Below, in pieces: positions 10,060 through 21,898 of a stretch of DNA of 64,000 nucleotides (the first letter of the stretch is position 1; each line of letters opens with the position of its first letter). Made by a program: the position numbers and the translations under genes. The DNA comes from Apophysomyces variabilis (lineage: Eukaryota; Mucoromycota; Mucoromycetes; Mucorales; Mucoraceae). Below the pieces are notes generated by a model. The model saw nothing but the letters and a program-made list of their open reading frames with translations, had not been told where the DNA came from and did not search any database. The DNA lies in NCBI GenBank assembly GCA_002749535.1, contig MZZL01000408.1, positions 418,693-482,692 on the forward strand. The letters are read 5' to 3'.

Positions 10060-12361
10060 TATTCATCATACAGCAGTTTTAGCATGATACAGTTACAGGA
10101 TTTTGCAAGGTAGCGTATGTTGTTCGAAAAGTAGCTTTTGCGTAAGCGAATAGGATACCTACGAGGAGTGTAAACCTTCTTTCAAATAACAGTATGTGGG
10201 TCTGGTAGCAGATAGATTGTGAAAGTTCAGCAAGTCTATTTCTGAAATTTCTTTTTGTTCGTTTCTTCATATCATAAGCCAACTCTTTTAGTACGATATT
10301 GCCGATCTTTCGATCTGTCATTGTCAAAACTGAACATCGTGCTACGCAGGTATACTGTAATTTGTTGATCGTTTTCAATGACATGTGTCTTTGTGTTTAT
10401 TGAAAAAATTGTATTCAGCTGCTTGGGAAAAGCGAAAAGATTTTTATAATATAGCCCTTTACCACGTATGTTTTAAAGCTTTTTACTGTTACTCTCTATT
10501 AGAATTATAAAATAAAGTATGAATGGAGAAAAGAGGGGGAAACCAAGGATTGGATATCAAAACAACGTGCACGGATAAACCTTAAGCCATACAATGAAAG
10601 ACAAATGTCATAAAATCGCTTCTGAGTGGTTCGCTGAGAACTCCGCAACTGTTTGACTCTATGTCGATGAATTTAACCGGAGCGAAACGAAAGAACATCT
10701 ACGAAAAGCGGCGAAACGTTATAAGTAGAAAAGAAAGTTATGCGAGCTTCGGTATATAGTGCGGCATGCTTCCGGTTTATTACTTTACAAAGGTATTCCT
10801 TGGCTCTTTTATAAATGAGATCTCTATGCCAAAGACATACCAGAAGAAACATCGAGAAAAAAAATATCTTCTCAAATCCGAATTGTCACATTCACATGCA
10901 AATATAAGAAACCGTTACCAGGAGTTGTTGGCAATCCGTGAGACTCGATTGAAAGGTCCCGAGCAACCCCACCCTATTTCATTCAGAGGATAGAGACTTC
11001 CCCACATAATCATATCTCATGACATATCCTAAGCAGCGAGACGATCCTTACCAGCAATGAACAGTATTTGACTGAACAAAGCATAACTATCCCTCTTCCT
11101 AGCACACAAGGATACGTAATGGTATGAAAACGTCTCTCTTACTGTTCGACTACAGGCTTTCCATAAAAATTGCAACTACAGGAATATCCATCGCCGGATA
11201 CGGCTGCTTGGTGCACATTTGCTGCATCAATTATTTTTTTCTCCTTAATGTGTGAGACACGCACCGTTATTGGCGCGCTCATGATATTGAACCGTAACCT
11301 TTTTCGTTATCGTCCTTAAACCGAGGGCGAAGTATCCGAACTAGATCCGCGCGAGAAACACTGCCATAGTAACATCCACAGGTCGAATAGTATACAGATC
11401 GAAGACAGTACCCACGGATATACTCGCGCTAATGGTAAATATAGGACAATTCGGTTTCCATTTCATAGTCACCATTAAACTATTTGTCACGGGTTATGTA
11501 TAACGCTGTGCCTCCGTTAACCCAGCTTCTACCTTATGCGTATGATAAAACTATTTAACTGAGTCGTTTACTGCTTTTGCGTCCTGTCGATCTGTTATAA
11601 GTCCCTGTTTCCTTAATGCCGCACGTTAAGGAAGCTGACCAATTGTACATTTGCTTGACGATATTTATCACGTTTCCAAACGCAAGAAGCATCCACTGTT
11701 ATCACCACTGTGCTTACCTTACAATGCTGTTCATTGAATCCATTTCTTTCTCTCCAGCTTTTTAACAAACTAGACCTATTTGTTTGCCTGTTACAATGTA
11801 AATAAAACCTGGAATTTAAACGCCGCGAGAATAGAAATGGTTCAAAAAAGAAAAAAGCCGTCCGGGCCATGAAAAAAAAAAAAGGTGGGTTTAAACTTTT
11901 TACCTGGCCCTGTTACGCCTACAGTAAATTTTTTTTTTACATGACCGCCGTGATTGTTGCTTAGCTCAGCATCATCACCTAGGACCGAATATCCTTTCCG
12001 TTGCTTAGATAGAATTGCCATAGAGAATTGCTCGTCGTGCATAAGCTAGGAAAGAGGGAAAACAGGAATTCAGGTCGAGTGATAGAGTCGACTGATGTCA
12101 TTCCCATTTTCATCATTATTTGGTGTTAAAACCTTAGTGGAGCTTCAAATATTCACATGAAGTCATTGGCGAACATCAATTTTTTTTTCTTGTGTAGCCA
12201 TTCCATTTTTGGAACGTGACAAAGATCACGTACAAAGCCTGGAGCTCTAGGTTTTTTTTTTCTCTTTTTCCTCTTCTTCTTTCTCTTTGAGTTCTTCTTT
12301 TTTCCTCTAACCCTCCTCCCCCTTCTCTCTCTCACTCACACTCACACCCACGTCCTCCTCC
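10060..12361. other. Intergenic, mostly unexplained
   Basis: About 2.3 kb between the retrotransposon and aconitase. The only candidate frame is 10766-10993 (listed separately). Homopolymer A/T runs occur at 11870-11940 and a strong CT-rich tract at 12250-12350, just before the aconitase start codon, the latter resembling a fungal promoter/leader. Confidence 0.4.
10766..10993 (+). CDS. Possible small basic protein, unrecognised
   Basis: 75-codon frame; an internal ATG at 10829 would give 55 residues beginning MPKTYQKKH, highly basic (Lys, Arg, His). No family recognised, no intron evidence and no homology claim. It may be a chance frame or a terminal exon. Confidence 0.15.
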   Translation: MLPVYYFTKVFLGSFINEISMPKTYQKKHREKKYLLKSELSHSHANIRNRYQELLAIRETRLKGPEQPHPISFRG

Positions 12362-14905
12362 ATGCTGTCTTCCAAGAGCTTTTTGAGGGCTGCTAAGGTA
12401 AATAGAGACATAAATAGCTTCTATGTGTGTGGCGGTGGCTCATGTTCTCCCCCCCTTAATAGGCTGTGGCCCCAGCAGTAAAATCCTATGTCCCCGCACG
12501 TACCTACGCGCAGGCCGGTGGTGCCTGGGCGAGTCAGAAGGTGTCCATGTCTAACTTGGAGCAGGACAAGTTCATCAACTACCAAAGAATTGAAGACAAC
12601 CTTGAAATTGTTCGCAAGAGGTAAGATAAAACAACCCATTTTACTGGAAACACGCTCGGAAGATGCCCTCGTGGAAAAAGAAAGGGGAAAAGAAAAGACA
12701 AAGAGAAAATGACTTATATTCTTTGATAGACTGAACCGTCCCTTGACTCTCTCTGAGAAGATTGTCTACGGTCATTTGGATGATGCCCACAACCAGGACA
12801 TCGTTCGTGGCAAGTCCTACTTGAAGCTTCGTCCTGATCGTGTTGCCTGTCAGGATGCTACAGCCCAGATGGCTCTTTTGCAGTTCATGTCTGCCGGTCT
12901 TCCCAGCGTCGCTGTTCCTACTACCGTCCACTGTGACCACTTGATCGAAGCCCAGGTTGGTGGTGCGAAGGATTTGGCTCGTGCCATCGATATCAACAAG
13001 GAAGTCTACGACTTCTTGGCCACCGCCACTGCCAAGTACAACATCGGTTTCTGGAGACCTGGTTCCGGTATTATTCACCAGATTATCTTGGAAAACTATG
13101 CTTTCCCCGGTGGTTTGATGATTGGTACTGATTCTCACACTCCTAATGCTGGTGGTCTCGGTATGATCGCCATTGGTGTCGGTGGTGCTGATGCTGTTGA
13201 TGTCATGGCCGATATCCCCTGGGAACTCAAGTGCCCTAAGGTCATTGGTGTCAAGCTCCATGGCAAGCTCAATGGCTGGACCTCCCCCAAGGACGTTATC
13301 CTCAAGGTCGCCGGTATTTTGACCGTCAAGGGTGGTACTGGTGCCATCGTTGAATACCTCGGTTCCGGTGTCGACTCCATCTCTTGTACCGGTATGGGTA
13401 CCATCTGTAACATGGGTGCCGAAATTGGTGCCACTACCTCTGTCTTCCCCTTCAATGAGCGTATGGGTGACTACCTCCGTGCCACCAACCGTGCTGGCAT
13501 TGCTGACTATGCCAAGGCCTTCTCCCACAACCTCCGTGCTGACGAAGGTGCCCAGTACGATGAATTGATTGAGATCGACCTTGACAAGCTCGAGCCCCAC
13601 ATCAACGGTCCCTTCACTCCCGATTTGGCCACACCTCTTTCCAAATTCAAGGAAACTGCTAAGGCTAACAACTGGCCTGAGGAACTCAAGGTCGGTTTGA
13701 TCGGTTCCTGCACCAACTCTTCCTACGAAGACATGACCCGTGCCGCTTCCCTTACTAAGCAGGCCCTTGACCACGGTTTGAAGGTCAAGTCTGGTTTCAC
13801 CATTACCCCCGGTTCCGAACAGATTCGTGCTACCATCGAGCGTGACGGTGTTATGGACACTCTTACCAAGGCTGGTGGTGTTGTCCTTGCCAATGCTTGT
13901 GGTCCTTGTATCGGTCAGTGGGACCGTCGCGATATTAAGAAGGGTGACAAGAACTCCATTATCACCTCCTACAACCGTAATTTCACTGGCCGTAACGATG
14001 CCAACCCTGCCACTCACGCCTTTGTGGCCTCTCCCGAAATCGTCACTGCCTTGACCATTGCTGGTGACTTGACCTTCAACCCCTTGACCGACACCCTCAC
14101 TGGTGCTGACGGTAAGCCGTTCAAGCTTGAACCTCCTAATGGTGACGAATTGCCTCCCCGTGGTTACGATGCTGGTGAGAACACCTACCAAGCTCCCCCT
14201 GCTGACCGCAGCAACGTCAACGTCGCTGTATCCCCCACCTCCAACCGTCTCCAGTTGTTGAAGCCTTTCGAGAAGTGGGATGGCAAGGACATTACCAATG
14301 TGCCCATTTTGATCAAGGTCAAGGGCAAGTGTACCACTGACCACATCTCCATGGCCGGTCCCTGGCTCAAGTACCGTGGTCATTTGGACAACATCTCCAA
14401 CAACATGTTGATCGGTGCCATCAACAGTGAGAATGGCGAGGCTAACAAGGTCAAGAACGTCTTCACTGGTGAATACAAGGGTGTCCCTGAGACCGCCCGT
14501 GAATACAAGGCTGATGGTATTAAGTGGGTTGTGATTGGTGATGAGAACTACGGTGAAGGTTCTTCCCGTGAACACGCTGCCTTGGAACCCCGTTACCTCA
14601 ACGGTGCTGCCATCATCACCAAGTCCTTTGCTCGTATCCACGAAACCAACTTGAAGAAGCAGGGTATGTTGCCCTTGACCTTCGCCAACCCCGCCGATTA
14701 CGACAAGATCGAGCCCTCCGACAAGGTTGACATTCTCGGTTTGACCGACTTCCAGGAAGGCAAGCCCTTGACTCTCCGCGTCCACCATGCCAACGGTTCC
14801 TCGGAAGACATTACTCTTAACCACACCTTCAACCCTGGTCAGATTGAATGGTTCAAGGCTGGTTCCGCTCTTAACTTGATGAGAGAGAAGGCCGCCTCTG
14901 CTTAA
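12362..14905 (+). CDS. ACO1: Aconitate hydratase, mitochondrial
   Basis: TCA-cycle aconitase, converting citrate to isocitrate in the mitochondrial matrix with a 4Fe-4S cluster. Model: join(12362..12397, 12463..12620, 12730..14905), 789 residues, normal for the family. The two introns lie in the N-terminal region; the first cuts the Arg/Lys/Ala-rich targeting peptide ([12 protein letters not shown]...). Signature motifs: [24 protein letters not shown] (first cluster Cys), [13 protein letters not shown] (second and third cluster Cys), [10 protein letters not shown], and [14 protein letters not shown]. The third exon runs 2.2 kb without interruption and strongly prefers C-ending codons, typical of a highly expressed gene. 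A CT-rich tract lies just upstream. Could also serve as an mtDNA-maintenance protein as in yeast; that is family knowledge. Confidence 0.98.
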
Positions 14906-15607
14906 ATTCTCTCAAAGTAAATTATTCTTTCTTTCACAAAACTGTACAATATCAAAACTAAAATAAAAGAAAAACTCGAAGGAGATCTTTAAATCTAATA
15001 GCCTTAATCCTTGGTGCTGTTCTTTTAAGTTATCTGATTCATCATCTATATGTCTGTTTTATATACTGAAGGAAAAAGTAGTTAGGATTAAGGTAGAGTT
15101 TTTTATCGGGATGTGATATATATTTTGAAGATGTTAATGGAAAAGGTTGGTTATGTTTTGCTGATTGATTGGACTTGTCCACTCTTGGATTATTTTGAAT
15201 GTGAGAAACTAGTGGTTTCTGGGGAATTGCTATATTGTTTTTCCTGATCTCCTGTTTAAACGTGCAAGGCTTTACTGATAGCTTTTCTCCATTGCAAAGT
15301 TCTCTTTTTCTGAGCCGTATAGAGCTGTTACCAATCTTGGTGTCATTAATCAATGTCCCAAGCAATGGTCAGACGACTGACTAGCATTTATTGTGTTTTT
15401 CCTATTTGTCTGCGTGTTTCTATTTTTTATTTGCGTAGTGGGATTTAAGTTTTTGCGAATCCAAAAAAAAAAGCTTTTTATATGATTGGACGAAATATTT
15501 GCGGCCAGACTACCCTTCTTTGCGTACAGTCGTGTCCATGTTCACTATTTACTGAGATAGTTTATTTCAAACCACAGCAAGACGAATTTATTTAAAGAAG
15601 TGGTTCT
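14906..15607. other. Aconitase 3' flank, nothing recognised
   Basis: AT-rich sequence with an AATAAAA-like signal near 14960. No coding frame with recognisable content. Confidence 0.4.
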
Positions 15608-15925
15608 CTATTTTTTGCATCTAACGAAAAAGCTCTCAGAGTGTCTGATCCATCTTTGACAGTCTGAGCGCTTTACTTTTCGCGCTGCTTGAACAATACA
15701 CTCTTGAATGTTATCGTCAACTCGTAAGGGCTTCCTTCTTACCCCAGCCTTCACTTTGCCCCAAAATTCTTCTATTAGGTTGAGAAAGGGAGAGTAAGGA
15801 GGAAGATAGAGACATTTGTGTCCTCTTTCTTCGACCAACTGCTTAACCTTGACTGTGTATGGATGGGTACATTATCCATGACAAGATAATAACTGTTCAT
15901 TCCGTGGCCATCCAATCTTTTGTGA
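15608..15925 (-). pseudogene. Tc1/mariner-type transposase remnant
   Basis: C-terminal fragment of an IS630/Tc1-type DDE transposase. On the minus strand an upstream segment reads LDGHGMNSYYLVMDN then VPIH (the second catalytic Asp region). A small frameshift near 15850 shifts to a second frame, KQLVEERGHKCLYLPPYSP then FLNLIEEFWGKVK, holding the family's conserved PPYSP and catalytic Glu context. No N-terminal half or terminal inverted repeats were found, so this is a decayed piece. The frameshift and truncation are seen directly; the family is recognised from the motifs. Confidence 0.85.
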
Positions 15926-16600
15926 TTGCCTAATAGACAAAAGTTTCTTGACATATTTTGTTTCCTTTGAAGAAATCAAAAAATTGATAGTAACCAAAAC
16001 ATACAATAGAAGAAAAGGAGAACATAACTACTTACAGGGAAAATAAAAGTGGAATGTAAAGACAATACAATTGAGCAGAACCGGGAACTGGATACCATTG
16101 CCCTGACAGCTTCTGATGCCATAACTGACAAAAACGGATATGATAGCATCAATGACGAATAGAAACGAACGAAGAGGGTTTATTTCCTCTACAGATGTTC
16201 CATTCTGTTCCAGACCTTCTATCAGACTAAGTCCATCTACTGTTGGGACACTTGTTGTCTTATCTCTGAATTGTTGTCATCCATAAGACATCCATCGATT
16301 TCCTTATCCATGACTGTGATTTTTGGTTTCAGTGAGCCCAGCAATATAAACGCGAAGGAACAACACCTTTTCTGTTCCTTGGCTCTGTTATCCAAAACAT
16401 CCCCGGTATGTACTTCGCATTGATTATATGTACAGAATGACTGATGTCCCGGTTCTGTATCCTTTAGCCTGCATGACCTCTGTCCCGAACCACCTTGGTT
16501 GTGTGAGTAAGCTCCCTGCACTCCACTCGGTAAGTGAAAATAAATGTTGTCTGTATATGCACAGTGTTGTTCATTATCTTCTGCTTCCAAGTCCTCGCCA
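15926..16600. other. Unassigned region upstream of repeat copy A
   Basis: No recognisable gene. Several short open frames (e.g. 16237-16590 minus, 16428-16748 plus) overlap without a domain. The 3' part leads into the repeated spliced locus beginning near 16670. Confidence 0.3.
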
Positions 16601-16669
16601 CGTGTTGCATCGCTTCAAGTCCTCTGAAGTGCGTTACACACAAACCGGCCGCTCATGGAAGCCGTGCCT

Positions 16670-16930
16670 CTCTCTATCACCGCCCCCATCGATACAGGTG
16701 CGGGGCCGGCCCCTACCTTTGGGTAGGATTACCCTTCGGGGTAAGTAAGAAAAAAAAGATGTCAAGCTATCCTTCCATCTACTAACCATGAACATTCTTT
16801 TACGCTGCTCGAATGAATTTTGTGTCCACAGAAGGACCAAGTTGAGGTAAGTAAAATATATTTCCCGCATAATCCATTTACTAATACGCATAGTTATATC
16901 CCTTTTAGCGCAAACTTGATCCTTGCATGG
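16670..16930 (+). repeat. Unknown repeated spliced locus, copy A
   Basis: This stretch is clearly related to the reverse complement of 52345-52600. Shared blocks are ACCCTTCG(G/A)GG-TAAGTA, ACTAACCATGAA, CTCGAATGAATTTTG, a GTAAGTAAAAT donor, and CTTTTAGCGCAAACTTG after a similar intron-like spacer. The paired donor and acceptor signals suggest an exon-intron structure. Copy A has TTTTACG where copy B has TTTCAAG before the shared CTCGAATG exon, so its acceptor appears lost. No protein family was recognised. Probably a gene fragment or part of a mobile element; copy A is likely decayed. Confidence 0.6.
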
Positions 16931-17667
16931 ACGCAATATTTATTTAGAGTAGTGTAAAAAATTGTTCAATAAACATTATTCCGTAGCAAAACCATATCAC
17001 TATAATCGGACAGCTACTGGGCGATGATACTGAAATTTTGAGCTCGGAAAACGTCCACATTTGGTCACCATCCAGCGTCATTACGCTGCTACAAGGCAAA
17101 CTAATTTTTATACACTGGTTACTCAGTTTTTTCTGTCAGCTGTCAGCTGTTGGGTTTAAAGTATGCTACTGCAAGATGGACATATATCACTGTTACCTCT
17201 TAATAAAGTATTTTGGAACGATAAAAACTATATCAAGACCACCTTTGATCACATACTGCATAAAACTTCCTCACATTGCAGCTTAAAGAAGCAGAATTAC
17301 TTCAAGAAACCTTTTATTAATTTACGGAGGGGTTAGTTAGAGGAAAGCAATGTTCGTATAACACTGGGCACAAGCCAGACTGCAATGGTGTTTGTAACAG
17401 TGTTTTCTCGCATTCTTTGTGAATAGAAACCGAGACGACGGCTTGACGTAGGTTTCTTCGATAGCAAGGAAAAGCTTTGAATGCACGTATCGACGATATC
17501 AATAATTTGCTTCCGCCGTCCTTGTTACGTTGATCTTACCCTAATTAGTGTAGACCATCCATTCCATTGTTCTTATGAAAGGACCCTTTAGCAAGCGCCA
17601 AATCTGTCAATAAAATACATCGCAGTATGACCAAGGAAACTGGGAGGATGTTACAAGTCTTATTTGA
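16931..17667. other. Intergenic, nothing recognised
   Basis: About 740 bp with no coding frame of recognisable content on either strand. Confidence 0.4.
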
Positions 17668-17964
17668 TGTCTATTCTGTGTTTTACCATCTTTATTACGA
17701 CTCACAAATGCGTGGATCAAACTGGAAGTCAGTGTCAAAAAAGTTGATACCGGCGACGACACCGATCTATCGGTGTTTGACGCCGGATTCGGTAACGGCA
17801 GTGAATTTAGCCGTCACCACAGAATGGGTGTAGGGTATGAGTTCTCTCAAGAGCCAAATCATCTAGGAAGAACACCTTTAGTTTTCGTCGCTGGCACACA
17901 CATTATTCGCAGTTACTATGAAGATTACAGTAGCTACGGATCACAGACATGGCAATCTATGTAA
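17668..17964 (+). CDS. Possible terminal exon of unknown gene
   Basis: A frame open from 17668 to the stop at 17962-17964 reads like protein: KKVDTGDDTDLSVFDAGFG, then GVGYEFSQEPNHLGRTPL and a Tyr/Ser-rich end (SYYEDYSSYGSQTWQSM). There is no in-frame ATG before VFDAG, so it would need an upstream exon or be a remnant. No domain recognised. It lies 172 bp before the monooxygenase start codon on the same strand. Could be a chance frame. Confidence 0.25.
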   Translation, partial: CLFCVLPSLLRLTNAWIKLEVSVKKVDTGDDTDLSVFDAGFGNGSEFSRHHRMGVGYEFSQEPNHLGRTPLVFVAGTHIIRSYYEDYSSYGSQTWQSM

Positions 17965-18136
17965 GAAAGAGCGTGCTGCTGCTGCATGAATGACATGTCG
18001 CTGTTTCAAAACATCTGCTGAGCTGATTCCCATGTCCAGCAACAATAAATTTAAATAAGCTGATCTTGGTGTTTCTTTGTTCTGTGTCCTTTTTCTTTTC
18101 TCTATCGAAAATCACAAATTCCATATCGAAAACGAA

Positions 18137-20326
18137 ATGAGCTCAGATATTAACAACGTGGATGTTTTTATCAGTGGCTGTGGTCCAGTGGGCCTTTGGT
18201 TTGGTTATCTCATGGCTCGTCGTGGACACTCTATCTATATTGCTGACAAAAAATCCGGTCCTACAAGTCAAAGCCGTGCTCTGCTAATAACAGCACGCGT
18301 CCTTGAAATATTTGAAAGTGAGCATATTGCCCATCATATCCTTAGAAATGCTTACCTGGCCGGCGGAAACCAACTATTTTGGGGAACTACTGCAGTAAGT
18401 GGGACGAAAAGGAATCACGCATTTTATGATGAGTACGGAGACTTAAAGAAGCAAATATAGATCGGAGCGGTCGAGGTTGCGCAAGATGCTATCTATCCTC
18501 AGTTAACACTTGTTCCGCAAGGTACAACTGAGGCTATCATCAAGGGATTGCTGGAGAAAATGACAACCATCCATTGGAATACCGAGCTGGTGTCGTACAA
18601 GCAGGAGGAAGATCACGTTTTGGCAACTGTCAGAGATGATCAGGGCGATAAAGTAGTAAAGGCAAAATACATCATTGGTGCAGATGGATGCCATTCCATT
18701 GTCCGAAAGCAGGGCCAAGACTGGACGTATGAAGGATACTCTGTTTCTACTCTTTTCTCGATGGCCGATGTTGCGCTTGCTGGACCAGATTTGGAAAAGA
18801 TGCAATACCGTATGACGATGAGCTACAATTCACAAGGTAAAAAAGCATGGAAAGGCTAAATAGTTGGATGAACCTGACCATATTTCTAGGTCTTTGTGGT
18901 GCTATTCCACTAGGTCCACTAATGGGAGATTCACGTCAGTACTTCCGTATCATAATGAACATGGGACCCTATGAAGAATCTTCGCGAGATGCTGCTCGTC
19001 CATCTCATGGTATCATTGACAGGGAGCCAATGAATCTAGAAGAAATACAGAAAATCATACACGACCGCATGTCAGGTTTTAATATCTCGGCGAGCGATCC
19101 AATATGGTCTTCCTATTTCAAGATTAATGAGCGAAAAGCAAACGGCTTCCGGCGAAAGCGTGCATTTGTTATGGGAGGTACGGTATCCAACCCGTTTTAA
19201 GTTAGTTTCTCACAGTGATCCTTGCAGACGCCGCTCACTGTCATTCACCTGTTGGAGGTCAAGGAATGAACCTGGGTATTATGGATGGTAAACACCCATT
19301 AGACACGCTTCATTGATTGCTAACACACTGCTTTTCTAAGCTCATAATCTTGCATGGAAGCTTTCACTTGTTTTGAAAGGGCAGTCGTCTGACCCTGAGA
19401 AGCTTTTGGATTCTTATAGCATCGAGGTACGCACTACCTTTTTTTTGCTAAACCCTTATAATACGGTTCGGCTTGTTATTTTAGCGTGAGCCTCCTGTGG
19501 AACAAACGATGCGCAGTACGGGAAATGCAACCAGAACTGCTTTTCTCGGCGGCTATTTGATGGGTAAATGACAGAAAGAACTTCTCTTTCATGCTCAGGT
19601 GTTCTGACACTTTGATCCGTTAGATCTGGTACGGTATTTTGGTTTACGGCTAGCTTTCGCCATTCCTCGTGTCAGAGAGTATGGTATGCGCTTGGTTATG
19701 CAGGTGCGACAAACGCGTACTCCATTAGATGATATGTTAACACTTACATTTACTTTTCTTAGATTGACTTGGCTTTAGGAGCTTCGCCTATCCTCGGTTC
19801 TTCTTCCTCAGGTCTTCTGGCCGCCGGACAGTATTTACCTGATACAACGGTGCTCCGTCGAAGGATAATCACAGAAGATCAGTCAGGCATGATATACAAA
19901 TCGCTGCATCAGATTCTTCACCAGTCGACTCGGCACACAGCTCTCTTCGTGGTCACCCGTCCGCCTCATTACTTGCCTAATAAACTCAGAACGGCCTTTT
20001 GGGACAAGATACTCCCCTACCGGGCATCTGTCCGGCCGTTGATAGTGGAGTCCGCCTGGCATGCCTCTGATCATCGCATGCCCCAAGGAATTGATTTAGC
20101 TATAGAAGACCCTACGGATGCTTATTGGATTGAAGGTCGATCGAACGGTTCTGACTCCATTTCGGTAAAGATTGGTCTTCAACCTCACTTCTCCGGCAGC
20201 AATCCTCCTGCAGCCTTAATTCTTGTGCGCCCAGACCGATACGTAGCCCACAGTATGCTTATCAATTCATCCAGTGACATTGACAAGGCTATCAGTTTCT
20301 TTGATACTTATTTAAGCAAGCAGTAA
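18137..20326 (+). CDS. FAD-dependent aromatic monooxygenase
   Basis: Flavoprotein hydroxylase of the phenol 2-monooxygenase/PHBH class, expected to hydroxylate an aromatic substrate using FAD, NAD(P)H and O2. Eight exons: 18137-18394, 18461-18836, 18890-19177, 19228-19287, 19341-19426, 19485-19563, 19624-19703, 19763-20326; 596 residues, usual for the family. Motifs in order: dinucleotide-binding GCGPVGLWFGYLMARRG near the N-terminus, the DG motif in YIIGADGCHSIVRKQ, and the second FAD motif FVMGDAAHCHSPVGGQG then MNLGIMDAHNLAWKL, restored only when introns 3 and 4 are removed. The C-terminal 180 residues match the thioredoxin-like dimerisation region of phenol hydroxylases in position and pattern. 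Intron 1 is 66 bp, a multiple of three, and ends in the TAG that would otherwise stop translation. The substrate is not determinable. Confidence 0.93.
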
Positions 20327-21827
20327 AATGATGAGTATGCTGTATGTAAATGACTCTTTTTATTCAGTATCGTACATAACTAGTAGAAGTACACAGTACC
20401 TAGATACCTAGCAAGGAATAAATTTTTACGGATTTATTAATTCATTTTTATTTTGACATAGCATTTAAAAATACGGATCATTCGAATCTCCATTTGCGGT
20501 GAACTTTCTTTACAAGACCGTTTCTCACCTCGTCTTTGTAGCGAGCATACATCACAGAAAACCATGAAAACGGCGCTATTAGACAAAAGCAATAGTCTAC
20601 ATCATCAAGGGAAAAGGAATCGCGTAGAGTCCGGTGAAAACCATTTATAAGTTGAACGCTTTTTCACGTTTCATTATCTTTCCATGTTCCTTCAAAATTC
20701 TCGGTGATTGTTAAAAAGTATGTATCGTCACGAAATGTGCTGCAGTATCCTCAAGACGTCAGTTTGTATTCTTACGTACGTTTGATATTGCTGATTATTT
20801 CATTTCTACCCTCATTTTCTGGACAAATGTCGTTTCCTTGGATCTGAGTTTTATTCTGAATCACTGTAACGTAGTCGATCGATCAAACTTTCAGCGGATC
20901 AGGGAAACGATGAGATAATAAAATAAGGATCGTAAAAGATAATTTATATTTTCTTTGTGCCTGACGGAATCGGTAAAATCATTCTATTGTAACCCTTTTC
21001 AAAGGACATTGATTCCATAGACGATGTTTCGTGATGATCTAATCTCAAACATCTTCCTCTTCGATTTCTTGTAACTCAATGAGTGATTCCGATTCGTTCG
21101 TCTTCTTCAGGGTCGGCACAAAAGAAATCCGAATCCCAGAAATCTGGTTCCGACAACGACACAAAACTAACCTGGAAAACAAAAGGTGTCGTGCGTGCAA
21201 AGTTGTTAGTGACACGCCTCGGCCTTCACTACAAAAGAGCAACATCTCCAGGAGGACCATGCTCAGCAAAACCATTACATAATCACTTGTCCGTTTATTT
21301 TATTATTTTGAATGCTCGAACGTATCAGCATTGTTACAATTAGATTTAGAAAAATGTAAATATCCATAGATTTATTTAGCAATAAAGATCATATCCGTTT
21401 ATTCTCTATCTCTTTTGTTACCCTTGATCCCCAGTGGGTTTGACCTTTGCCAGGAAGAAAATACCGCGCATGACAAAGGCAAAGAAAAACTGTCTTAACT
21501 GTCGTTTCCGTAAAATTGACTCACAGCTACTGTTTTGGACGCGAGTTGCCAATCAAGCTGGAATATAGAAATCGTAAAGGAACAGAAGTAAAAGATAAAA
21601 GTGTGCGAGGGAATTCGATGATGTTTATTTTTCACAAACTATCCAAAGTATTTATACGTATAATATTTCTATAATTTTCTACGAAGCTGAAGATGCCAGA
21701 AGTATCTAGGAACTTCTTGGAAACCAATCGCAACTTCGAGAACTTCTTGGAAGGCTTTAGTAAAAAGAGTCTTTGCGTTCATGCGCCGATTCCGGCTCCG
21801 ACAGACGACAAAATAGACAAAAAAGTA
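20327..21827. other. Intergenic, nothing firm
   Basis: About 1.5 kb between the monooxygenase and tRNA-Gly. At 21079-21340 overlapping plus-strand frames include a Ser/Asp/Lys-rich stretch (SGSAQKKSESQKSGSDND) followed by KTKGVVRAKLL; this could be a gene remnant but nothing is recognised. Confidence 0.35.
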
Positions 21828-21898
21828 TGCGCGAACCGGGAATCGAACCCGGGCCCTTCGCGTGGCAGGCGAAGATTATACCACTTAACCATCCGCGC
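21828..21898 (-). tRNA. tRNA-Gly (anticodon GCC)
   Basis: 71-nt intronless cloverleaf on the minus strand. The acceptor GCGCGGA pairs with TTCGCGC (one G-U pair), discriminator A. The anticodon arm TTCGC-CTGCCAC-GCGAA carries GCC, and the T arm has the invariant GGTTCGATTCC. On the transcribed strand a T6 run (plus 21821-21826) follows the 3' end, a standard RNA polymerase III terminator. Confidence 0.97.

Noticed and set aside
12641..14824. 727-codon open frame antisense to aconitase
   Set aside because: It lies exactly opposite a well-supported gene with strongly biased codons; avoidance of TTA/CTA/TCA on the sense strand leaves the antisense frame without stops. Its Val/Gly/Thr-rich translation has no domain.
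17020..17045. Box C/D-like snoRNA signal (GATGATACTGA)
   Set aside because: The C box is imperfect and no paired D box or terminal stem was found within the usual distance.
18548..18859. Separate short gene beginning MLEKMTTIHWNTE
   Set aside because: It is exon 2 of the FAD monooxygenase; removing the 66-bp intron joins it in frame to the upstream exon.
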